Below are positions 4,001-8,487 of a stretch of DNA of 10,030 nt, one piece after another. Position numbers and translations under genes: made by a program. Source of the stretch: Baffinella frigidus (lineage: Eukaryota > Cryptophyceae > Cryptomonadales > Baffinellaceae); contig MU647114.1 in NCBI GenBank assembly GCA_026770585.1, positions 53,263-63,292 on the forward strand, given 5' to 3'. Within the stretch, counting starts at the first letter, position 1. The number at the start of each line of letters is the position of its first letter. The notes beneath the pieces are model-generated. The model worked only from the letters and a program-made list of their open reading frames with translations. It did not search any database and was not told where the DNA came from.

Positions 4001-6453
4001 GGCAAACCCTACCACGCGGCAGGGCTAAAAACAATTCACCGCCCTCAGGCTGTCAAAAATTCGCACTGCGACTCGGCCACTTTTGGAGAGAATGCGTAGA
4101 AAGAATTGACTTTGGGTTTAGATGGACGTGCTCGAGAAGCACGCTCTGAGTCAAAGGCGTCCCCTGACACGCGTTCTCCTGGTAAACCCTAGCCCCCCAA
4201 CCCTAGACCCAGAACCCTAAATATTGAACCCTGGCCCAAGGTGACGCGCGTTTTGCTCGTAAAATTTAATCCTAAACCCTAAACCCTAAACCCCAAACCC
4301 TAAACCCTAAACCTTAGACCATAAACCATAAACCATAAAGCATAAATCCTAAATCCTAAATCCGAGACCCTCAACACTAAACCCTAAACCCTAAACTCCA
4401 AAACCTAAACCCCAAAACCTAAATCTTAAACCCTGCACCCCAAACCCGCAGGCCAGAGGCGGCGGTCTCAAAGGAAGGCATCGAGCAAGCAATGTTTTCG
4501 ATCGAAGAGGAAAACAAGAAAAGCAGGTGCGTGCCTGTTGACTAATCCGGGCTGGTTTCGTACCGGGGCGGTTACTAATCCGGGCAGAATTTGTACCGGG
4601 GTGGTCAGGATGAGTCAACTGCGAATGACACCCGGCCCCGGAGGTGTAAGATTGTCGATAGAGGAGGAACACAGGAAAAGCAAGTGTTCTTCTTCTTCTT
4701 TATGACTCTCGAGACAGGTCCTAGATAGGCCCTTAAGCCTTGCGTTGATTGGTACCAAAGTATATAAGCCGTAATGAAACGAGACCGCCTCAGAACTATT
4801 GGCAGGTGCGTGCCTGTTGCCCAATCGAATGCTGAAACAGATTTAATTTAACACTTTTTTGGTCTTTCAGGGTGCATTTTCTTTCTCAGTCTTAACCTGG
4901 CTTTACCATAGCACAAACCCCACCCCCAAGATAGCAAAAATGGGACTTGAATTGAATTTGTTTCCATATGAAATTGCAGCGTTGCGCGCGTTCTAGCTTG
5001 CCTCACTCGGGTTGACATACTATTCCCAAGTTGACACTCTGGGTGTGTTGTGCAAATCCGTCAACTTTGGAGCGAAAGAGAGCCCGGTCTCACCAAATTG
5101 GTGAAACCTAATCGACTGCGACAGAACTAGGCGTCAGTTCTTCTTGACAGCGGGCGGGCGGGCGGTCAGGGTCTGGGGTTTAGGGTCGGTGTCAGGGTTT
5201 AGGGTTGAGCGTTTGAGCACCGCGCGGTGCAGATCTGAGCAAAGATGTTTTTAACATGTTTTGAAAAATGTTTTTCTCGCCCAAAATTTATAAAGCAAGG
5301 CTTTCAAGCTGATGAAAATACTCTCCCAATATGCATCTGTGCTAAATAAACTCCCGGTTGTACGCGGTGGCAGGCATCGCGCGGTGCAAATATCATCCAA
5401 GCGCGCTCAGGTGCGAGAAAACCCCCTCTGCCTCAGGGATTCGTGCGTTTATTGGTTTTAGCATAAACGTGTTTTAAATTAATTCGGTTTCACGTGTGTG
5501 CTAAAACTCTGCCTATTTCAGTCAACCTTCGCATTGTCTGCAGGTCCTGAACAAACAAGTCGCGTTCGCACACCACACACTCAGTCCGACCAATCACTTT
5601 ACATTGGTAGTAGCAAAGATATCTATCTGTACAGTCAACCGGGGTCTGGGCTTTGAGGTCATCAACAAACAGGTTACGCTCGTAGAGCGGTTGCCACATC
5701 TGGTGGCCACATAACGGAATGCAACAATCCCACCAGTTGACGATGGTGGCACTGAATTGTCAAGTTCGGCAGGTGCTGAACAAGCAGGTTGCGCTCGCGC
5801 ACCAGCTCACTGCCGAGGTTCTCCAAGCCCTCGTCCAGGCCGACCAAGACAACCTCCCCCAGGTCTAACCCTGAACAATACCCTGAGAGTGGACCACCTG
5901 CGGGGTTTGGGTGTAGGGTTTAGAGTGTGGGGTTAGGGTGTAGGGTCTACCGCCGAGGTGGTCCAAGCGCTCGTGGAGGCCGACGAAGCACGCTTCCCCC
6001 GAAACCCTAACGTCTAACCCTAAACCCGAACTTGAGAGTGGACCACCAGAGAGGTCTACTTGGTGACCACTGGGTGGACCACGTAGGTGGTCCACTCTCA
6101 TAACCCCTAACCCCGAAACCCTAAACCCCACACCCCACACCCCACACCCCACACCCCACACCCCACACCCCACACCCCACACCCCAAACCCCAAACCCCA
6201 AACCCCAAACCCCAAACCCCAAACCCCAAACCCCAAATCTCACACCTCAACCCAACACCCCAACTCCCATATCCAAACCCCACACCCTAACCGCAACCCG
6301 CAACGCCCACAGGCGGCGAGAGAGCTTCGACACGCGGTGCACGCGGCGTTCCCAGACGACCCTTCTCTCCGCCCGAAAACGGTGCAGAAGGTGCAAGAGG
6401 CAGCGCCAGTGAAGGGTGCCGACTTGCACTTGGATCATGAGGAGGACGCCTGA
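1057..6453 (+). CDS. Spliced 14-exon gene for an unrecognised coiled-coil-like protein (318 aa model)
   Basis: I do not recognise this protein. The model joins exons 1055-1092 (coding from ATG 1057), 2201-2269, 2636-2731, 2934-2974, 3098-3167, 3282-3362, 3527-3574, 3809-3873, 4452-4526, 5374-5410, 5544-5606, 5658-5702, 5773-5862 and 6313-6453. Every junction keeps phase, including three split codons (Glu81, Trp169, Arg194), every intron is GT-AG, and the sum is 957 nt ending in TGA. That agreement across independently chosen splice sites is the main evidence. The product is rich in Glu, Lys, Arg, Gln, Leu and Ala. Helix-prone stretches lie at about residues 36-147 and 170-300, and the C-terminus is acidic (DHEEDA). 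No signal peptide or clear membrane segment is visible; residues 148-159 (AVLIVRVRTLLV) are hydrophobic but contain arginines. Exons 11 and 12 resemble exon 13 and may be optional; without them the product is 282 residues. A structural or cytoskeletal role would be a guess. Nearby degraded exon copies show repeated internal duplication. The first exon is the least certain. Confidence 0.72.
1099..1436 (+). repeat. Intron 1 heptamer arrays: CCCTAAA, (CCATAAA)8, (CACTGAA)6
   Basis: Period-seven arrays switch variant abruptly: CCCTAAA units at about 1138-1190, eight perfect CCATAAA at 1207-1262, and six perfect CACTGAA at 1358-1399. Each block is internally homogeneous, as expected from local slippage or amplification. 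Confidence 0.9.
1437..1904. other. Non-repetitive part of intron 1
   Basis: This 470-nt stretch lacks heptamers and shows no exon with good ends. It contains a T-run (1514-1523) and a palindrome cluster at 1754-1787: CCCTAC-C-GTAGGG (1754-1766), GGTCCTAGGACC (1765-1776) and a second CCTAGGACC (1779-1787). Confidence 0.5.
1905..1927 (+). pseudogene. Partial copy of the 5' part of exon 2
   Basis: About 21 of 23 bases match the start of exon 2 (GTGCGGGG.TCGG.GGTGAATCC). No AG acceptor precedes it and the match stops where a G-rich repeat island begins. Confidence 0.45.
1927..1975 (-). repeat. Inverted G-rich telomere-like island inside intron 1
   Basis: GGGTTGAGGGTTTGGGGTTT and following units carry at least six runs of three or more G on the plus (sense) strand, opposite to the rest of the intron. 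The run pattern meets the usual G-quadruplex criterion in the RNA. Confidence 0.7.
2083..2105 (+). pseudogene. Partial copy of the 5' part of exon 2, with acceptor
   Basis: After CCGAAACAG, the bases would read VWGSVANP against VRGSAVNP in exon 2. The match then dissolves into CCCTGAA/CCCTAAA repeat. The acceptor is kept; the rest of the exon and the donor are lost. Confidence 0.4.
2201..2269 (+). CDS. Exon 2 (residues 13-35)
   Basis: The exon runs from CCACAG|GTGCGG to GAATGG|GTAAAC: 69 nt, 23 codons, phase 0 to 0. It encodes VRGSAVNPWRYDRG followed by KRNDMFAEW, a basic segment rich in aromatic residues. The other two frames contain TGA. Three partial, damaged copies lie within 300 nt on either side, which makes this the only intact version. 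Confidence 0.65.
2383..2413 (+). pseudogene. Damaged copy of the 3' half of exon 2
   Basis: GGAAACGCAAC, GATATGTTTGCCGAATGG matches the end of exon 2, with an extra base after GCAAC that shifts frame. The donor GTAA is replaced by GAAT, so it cannot be spliced in the same way. Confidence 0.5.
2636..2731 (+). CDS. Exon 3 (residues 36-67)
   Basis: The exon is bounded by CTCCGCAG and CAG|GTCAGA: 96 nt, 32 codons, phase 0 to 0. It encodes SYPPLVEATRMVMRSMKSDA then EKLIENRTSLNQ. Nearly every codon ends in G or C, in sharp contrast to the flanking CCCGAAA-type repeats. Predicted by eye to be a charged amphipathic helix. Confidence 0.75.
2873..2928 (+). repeat. (CCCCAAA)8 array abutting the exon 4 acceptor
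   Basis: Eight perfect units run to within five bases of exon 4. Preceding CCCTAAA units fill the rest of intron 3. Confidence 0.9.
2934..3167 (+). CDS. Exons 4 and 5 (residues 68-104), 123-nt intron between
   Basis: Exon 4 (2934-2974) encodes ARLLINIRKLRDK plus GA; exon 5 (3098-3167) adds G and then WEVELDEDHQAMIM, KRAKTKLLG. Using the donor GA|GTTTCA completes a Glu codon and keeps exon 5 open. The alternative donor CAA|GTCAAG would run exon 5 into a TAA. The exon 4 acceptor is the last unit of a (CCCCAAA)8 array in which the trailing CCCAA became CCCAG. The intron 2975-3097 is not telomere-like. Confidence 0.7.
3282..3574 (+). CDS. Exons 6 and 7 (residues 105-147), a duplicated pair
   Basis: Exon 6 (3282-3362) encodes ISRALAHIERH then IDHHTNLLLEKIEWAQ. 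Exon 7 (3527-3574) encodes IDEHVNQLLERIEWGQ. The two 16-residue segments match at 11 positions, and the similarity continues across the donor (CAGGTTAC in both). Both are phase 0 to 0, so both can be kept in one message. Exon 7 has a poor acceptor context (GAAGACAAG), so it may be used less than exon 6. Confidence 0.7.
3809..3873 (+). CDS. Exon 8 (residues 148-168 plus split Trp)
   Basis: The exon is bounded by GAAAGCAG and TCCTG|GTACAC: 65 nt, phase 0 to 2. It encodes AVLIVRVRTLLVKGFPRHTFS with TG left over; exon 9 supplies G to make Trp169. It is the only version of a four-copy motif (the others begin at 3972, 4152 and 4235) whose phase fits both neighbours. The upstream half is hydrophobic with interspersed arginines. 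Confidence 0.55.
3880..3965 (+). repeat. Degenerate CCATAAA/CACTAAA repeats in intron 8
   Basis: Seven-base units with mixed variants follow exon 8, between it and its second copy. Confidence 0.7.
3972..4002 (+). pseudogene. Second copy of the exon 8 3' end
   Basis: CAAGGGCCTTCCCCGACACG, then CGTTTTCCTGG closely matches the end of exon 8 (CAAGGGCTTCCCTCG..). The donor reads GGCAAAC, a GC instead of a GT, and the upstream half of the exon is missing. Confidence 0.5.
4122..4181 (+). pseudogene. Third copy of the exon 8 3' end, fused to other sequence
   Basis: The last 30 nt (CAAAGGCGTCCCCTGACACG...) match exon 8, and the GTAAAC donor is intact. In the exon 8 frame it contains TGA. Another frame is open from the ATG at 4122 (MDVLEKHALSQRRPLTRVLL, phase 0 to 0) behind the acceptor GGGTTTAG, but phase 0 does not join to exon 9. 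It may be a dead copy or a rare alternative exon. Confidence 0.4.
4235..4263 (+). pseudogene. Fourth, eroded copy of the exon 8 end
   Basis: CCAAGG, GACGCGCGTTTTGCTCGTAAA aligns to the two copies before it, with an internal deletion of about seven bases. No usable reading frame remains. Confidence 0.3.
4268..4447 (+). repeat. CCCTAAA / CCATAAA / CCTAAAT arrays before exon 9
   Basis: A 180-nt run of heptamer variants (canonical CCCTAAA at 4272-4312 and 4380-4395) ends in CCCGCAG, the exon 9 acceptor. Confidence 0.85.
4452..4526 (+). CDS. Exon 9 (residues 170-193, coiled-coil-like)
   Basis: The exon is bounded by CCCGCAG and AGCAG|GTGCGT, a near-ideal donor: 75 nt. With one base completing Trp169 it reads PEAAVSKEGIEQ then AMFSIEEENKKS and leaves AG for Arg194. 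The other open frame (ARGGGLKGRHRASN) has poorer composition and does not fit the neighbours. A second copy of its 3' half lies at 4652-4682. Confidence 0.65.
4541..4606 (+). repeat. Two tandem 33-bp units in intron 9
   Basis: ACTAATCCGGGC then GTACCGGGGYGGTY occurs at 4541-4573 and 4574-4606 with about six differences. It directly follows the exon 9 donor region and precedes the exon 9 copy. Confidence 0.75.
4652..4682 (+). pseudogene. Second copy of exon 9 3' half, interrupted
   Basis: TTGTCGATAGAGGAGGAACA then CAGGAAAAGCA would read LSIEEEHRKS against FSIEEENKKS of exon 9. The copy then breaks; the matching donor and intron start (GCAGGTGCGTGCCTGTTG) reappear about 120 nt later, at 4802-4819, identical to 4523-4540. 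Confidence 0.55.
4683..4801. mobile_element. About 120-bp segment interrupting the exon 9 copy
   Basis: The exon 9/intron 9 junction duplicated at 4652-4819 is uninterrupted at 4496-4540, so this segment was probably inserted into, or retained in, the second copy. GCA occurs at both edges (4680-4682 and 4802-4804) as a possible three-base target repeat. The segment starts AGTGTTCTTCTTC and ends before GGCAG. It contains TATATAAG and AGACAGGTCCTAGATAGG. No terminal inverted repeat is evident. Confidence 0.35.
4820..5165. other. Unique part of intron 9, no gene seen
   Basis: Relatively AT-rich sequence without heptamers. TTGGTCTTTCAG at 4859-4870 resembles an acceptor but no open exon with a donor follows. 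A GGGC run (GCGGGCGGGCGGGCGG) ends it at about 5150-5165. Confidence 0.4.
5167..5206 (-). repeat. Inverted G-rich telomere-like island in intron 9
   Basis: GGGTCTGGGGTTTAGGGTC and following GGGTTTAGGGTT lie on the sense strand, opposite to most intron repeats, just upstream of the dead exon 10 copy. Confidence 0.65.
5218..5244 (+). pseudogene. Copy of exon 10 with an in-frame stop
   Basis: CACCGCGCGGTGCAGATCTG, then AGCAAAG aligns with exon 10 (CATCGCGCGGTGCAAATATC...). It reads HRAVQI and then TGA. It has no CAG acceptor or donor, so it looks dead. Confidence 0.5.
5374..5410 (+). CDS. Exon 10 (37-nt micro-exon, residues 195-206)
   Basis: The exon is bounded by GGTGGCAG and GCTCAG|GTGCGA. 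One base completes Arg194, then 12 codons give HRAVQISSKRAQ and restore phase 0 for exon 11. Its 37-nt length is what is needed to connect exon 9 to the later phase-0 exons. A copy with a TGA in the same frame lies at 5218-5244. Confidence 0.55.
5544..5702 (+). CDS. Exons 11 and 12, cassette-like relatives of exon 13
   Basis: Exon 11 (5544-5606; TCTGCAG to ATTG|GTAGTA) encodes VLNKQVAFAHHTLSPTNHFT plus Leu. Exon 12 (5658-5702; TTTGAG to ATCTG|GTGGCC) encodes VINKQVTLVERLPHL. Both are phase 0 to 0 and begin like exon 13 (VLNKQVALAHQL). They could be used together, alternatively or not at all; the sequence does not decide this. Splice sites are weaker than those of exon 13. Confidence 0.45.
5773..5862 (+). 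CDS. Exon 13 (residues 243-272)
   Basis: The exon is bounded by TTCGGCAG and CCCCAG|GTCTAA: 90 nt, 30 codons, phase 0 to 0. It encodes VLNKQVALAHQL, TAEVLQALVQADQ, DNLPQ, a heptad-like helix of Leu/Val/Ala alternating with Gln/Glu/Lys. Codon use is strongly G/C-ending. It is the best-preserved member of the V-x-N-K-Q-V exon family. Confidence 0.72.
5885..6099. repeat. Inverted-repeat hairpin element GAGAGTGGACCACC, three arms
   Basis: GAGAGTGGACCACC occurs at 5885-5898 and 6034-6047, and its exact reverse complement at 6086-6099. The latter two form a 14-bp stem around a 38-nt loop that itself contains GGTGACCAC and GTGGACCAC. The first arm can pair imperfectly with AGGTGGTCCA at 5957-5966 inside the exon 13 copy. 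A G-rich repeat island lies between at 5904-5946. Confidence 0.65.
5949..6001 (+). pseudogene. Copy of the 3' half of exon 13 without splice sites
   Basis: Roughly four in five bases match exon 13 from its TAEV codons. It would read TAEVVQALVEADEARFPR. The first half of the exon is missing, and the donor CAG|GT has become CCCGAAAC, continuing directly into repeat. Most changes are conservative at protein level, so it may have been used before it lost its ends. Confidence 0.55.
6126..6237 (+). repeat. (CCCCACA)8 followed directly by (CCCCAAA)8
   Basis: Sixteen perfect heptamers in two homogeneous blocks, 6126-6181 and 6182-6237, with an exact boundary. They fill intron 13 upstream of the terminal exon. 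Confidence 0.95.
6313..6453 (+). CDS. Exon 14, terminal exon with stop (residues 273-318)
   Basis: The exon follows GCCCACAG, is 141 nt in phase 0, and ends with TGA at 6451-6453. It encodes AARELRHAVHAAFPDDPSLR, PKTVQKVQEAAPVKG, then ADLHLDHEEDA. The acidic tail directly before the stop suggests a true C-terminus. It is the longest exon and follows the clean repeat block at 6126-6237. Confidence 0.78.
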   Translation, partial: AARELRHAVHAAFPDDPSLRPKTVQKVQEAAPVKGADLHLDHEEDA

Positions 6454-6540
6454 TAGGCTTGCCTTGGGAGCTTCTGAGGCCGGCCTGCCCGTCCTGAGGC
6501 GGGCTGATGGGAGGCTGCCAGGACGACGCTAGAGACAGCA

Positions 6541-6597
<57 letters not shown>

Positions 6598-6661
6598 CAG
6601 AGCGCGCGCGCGCGCGCGCGCGCGAGAGCACGCGAGAGCACGCGAGAGAGAGAGAGAGAGA
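6541..6661. repeat. Compound microsatellite (GA)n-(ACAGAG)n-(CG)n-(CGCGAGAGCA)n-(GA)n
   Basis: Dinucleotide GA runs flank four ACAGAG units, an alternating CG tract of about 23 nt (6602-6624) and CGCGAGAGCA units. It starts about 90 nt after the plus-gene stop, so it is probably 3' UTR or flank. The CG tract can adopt Z-DNA and the GA tracts are mirror-symmetric purine tracts. Confidence 0.95.
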
Positions 6662-6719
6662 GACCTTGACATTAATACCGACACGGCCGCCATGTATCCA
6701 CCCCCACCGACGCTGTGTG

Positions 6720-6725
6720 AATAAA
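6720..6725 (+). promoter_or_regulatory. AATAAA, possible poly(A) signal
   Basis: A canonical animal/plant-type hexamer 267 nt after the stop codon at 6453. Whether this lineage uses AATAAA is unknown, and a hexamer occurs often by chance. Confidence 0.3.
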
Positions 6726-7695
6726 ACCTGAACCGAAACGCGAGAAGGGTTTCGTGGGGCAAGGCGGCTTTTTTTATTCGTTATCGGGGTCAGATATAGT
6801 TTTTTGGAGGGGGGGTACACTTCATGTAGTGGCGAGGGAAGAGATTTGGGGTGGCCTCGGCGGCGCGTCCTCTGCGGTGAGGTGGATGACGCGCGGCCGC
6901 GCGCGTGAGGTCCGTCCGCACGCGCGTCGCGAACCCGCCGCTGCCCATCTCCGCCATATCCCCGGATATCTGCATCTGGTCTCGAAAAAAACCCCGCTTA
7001 GAGCGTGCTATCCCTTGTCTGGCGACCTTCTTATTTAAGGAGGTCGCCAGAATGCCTGCGATCAAAGGTCATTTCCTCTGCCCGAAGTGGCAACTTGAGT
7101 TGTACGACGCCACCAAGACGTGATCGCAGCTCTCTGGGTGAGTTTTATAGATACGATGCCACCAGCGGGTCCCAGGCGGGGCGCCAAGCCATCCTCCGCG
7201 CATGTTCCCCTGCACTTACCTACCCTCACCCCTCACCCCTCAACGTAAAGAGGACATGTTGGGCCGCCTGGAGCTGCAGGGCACCAGGGTAAAACGAATC
7301 CCAGAAGGTCTTGCAAGCTGCAAAGGACACGCACCGAGGTCCGAGGCCATGCGAGAGGACACGCACCGAGGCGTGGAATCGTTGGCGATCCCACCTCGCC
7401 CGCAATTTACAGCGCTCGAATCCCCCCGCAATGGCGCTGGTGGCAAGATTCAAGTCCAGAGAGCCCGGACCGGGCCGAAAGACCTTTGCACGCCGAAAAG
7501 GCGTCAGATCTTGCCGCCGCTCCTTGAGGTCCGTAGGGTTCTTGGAGCTCCCAACATAGGCGGACACCGGAACTTATCCTGCAGAAAGGCCATGCTTCCT
7601 TTCGGACCCGCTTGCCTTTCACGAATTGAGTTTACTTTTACGTAAATTAGGGTACCTGCGCTCGAATGCCCCCGCAATCCTCGGGAAGGTCGTCC
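6726..7695. other. Convergent intergenic region without a supported gene
   Basis: The sequence lacks heptamers and good splice-bounded exons. It holds a hairpin GGCGACCT (7021-7028) / AGGTCGCC (7041-7048) around TTCTTATTTAAG, a 16-bp direct repeat AGGACACGCACCGAGG (7324-7339 and 7356-7371), and GCGCTCGAAT-CCCCCGCAAT at 7412 and 7658. Open frames of up to 147 codons exist, but none shows protein-like composition, a recognisable family or a convincing start. Confidence 0.5.
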
Positions 7696-7761
7696 TGCAC
7701 GCCTAGGTTGCACACCTAGAGTGTCTCCGCCTTGTTGCTTAATCCCCCTTGTTTCTTAATC

Positions 7762-8068
7762 CACGTGCTCCAGCTAGGTACTTCGAACTAGATAACCCCA
7801 CGATTGTAAGCCAGTTTGAACCGCACCCCCCCAAAAAAAGGTGCACGAGAAGGGTGCACACAAGTGAACCGCCCTGCAGGTACCTACGAATCACTAAAGT
7901 GGCCGAGTAAGCCAACCTGTGATCGGCTCCTGGTAATAAATAACACGTGCTCTACATGTAGGTATTTTGAACTAGATAACCCCAAGATTCTAAGCCAGTT
8001 GGAGCCGCAACCCCCCCCCCCCAGGTACAAGTGTAGGGTGAACACACGTGAAGCGCCCTGCAGGTGCC
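7762..8068 (+). repeat. Direct duplication of about 125 bp, period about 182-184
   Basis: Copy 1 (7762-7884) and copy 2 (7944-8068) share CACGTGCTC, GAACTAGATAACCCCA, TAAGCCAGTT, a C-run and GCCCTGCAGGT in the same order, with scattered substitutions. No coding frame is conserved between them that I can see. Confidence 0.8.
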
Positions 8069-8215
8069 CGAAAATAACTAAATTTTGAAAGTTGCACCAC
8101 TCGGGAACCCGTTTTTCTCAGGAATTGGCATGTTTTCCGGCCCGAAAATTCGCCAGCTCCATTCTCCGGGGGGATAAGCAATCTGTAGGCCAAATTTTGT
8201 TGTGGTTCGTGAGAA

Positions 8216-8399
8216 AACGCCCGCCTTCCGTTCCTTTCCTTGTTTATTAATAAACTCCGTGGAAACGCCCGCCCTCCGTTCCTGAATTATTAAGGAACTC
8301 AGTGCGAACGCCCGCCCTCCGTTCCTTATTTATTAAGGAACTCAGACACCAAAAACGCCTTGTTCCTTATGTCGGCTGTTCCTTACATTTGAGGTACCC
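8216..8399 (+). repeat. Tandem hairpin units (about 45 bp, three plus a fragment)
   Basis: Units start with AACGCCCGCC at 8216, 8264 and 8307, with a shortened one at 8354. Each carries GTTCCTTA...TAAGGAAC or a decayed form; in the third unit GTTCCTTA and TAAGGAAC form an eight-base stem around a TTTAT loop. Another GTTCCTTA follows at about 8378. Confidence 0.75.
8383..8387 (-). promoter_or_regulatory. TGTAA on minus strand, possible green-algal-type poly(A) signal
   Basis: TGTAA is the near-upstream element in chlorophyte green algae. Here it lies about 100 nt after the minus-gene stop. A five-base match is weak, and the plus gene has no comparable TGTAA nearby. Confidence 0.15.
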
Positions 8400-8487
8400 C
8401 TGTAGAGTGCACGCCTAGAATGTCCTGGAGTGCCATGCACGCCTAGAGTGCACACCTAGAGTGTGGTAGCTAGAGAGTGCACGCGGC

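Larger units (their letters stand above)
7696..8464 (+). repeat. Long-range direct repeats (29 bp) bounding a 740-bp segment
   Basis: TGCACGCCTAG..TGCACACCTAGAGTGT occurs at 7696-7724 and 8436-8464, with 27 of 29 bases identical. A shorter relative (GTGCACGCCTAGAATGT) lies at 8407-8423. The bounded segment contains its own duplication and hairpin array. Confidence 0.65.

Noticed and set aside
5490-5699. Minus-strand open frame with repeated ERNLFV / ERDLFV motifs
   Set aside because: It is the reverse complement of the V-x-N-K-Q-V exons; the plus reading has consistent splice sites, phase and a terminal exon.
19-6237. CRISPR-like array
   Set aside because: Repeats are contiguous seven-base units without spacers, in a eukaryotic intron context.
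6287-6820. 177-codon minus-strand frame, Ser/Leu/Arg-rich
   Set aside because: Its core is translated GA and CG microsatellite, and it runs antisense to the terminal exon.
7052-7123. Small open frame MPAIKGHFLCPKWQLELYDA...
   Set aside because: Only about 23 codons, flanked by inverted repeats, with no splice or homology evidence.
7202-7645. 147-codon plus-strand open frame
   Set aside because: Several overlapping frames are equally open in this GC-rich stretch; no start context, domain or codon bias supports it, and it contains short direct repeats.
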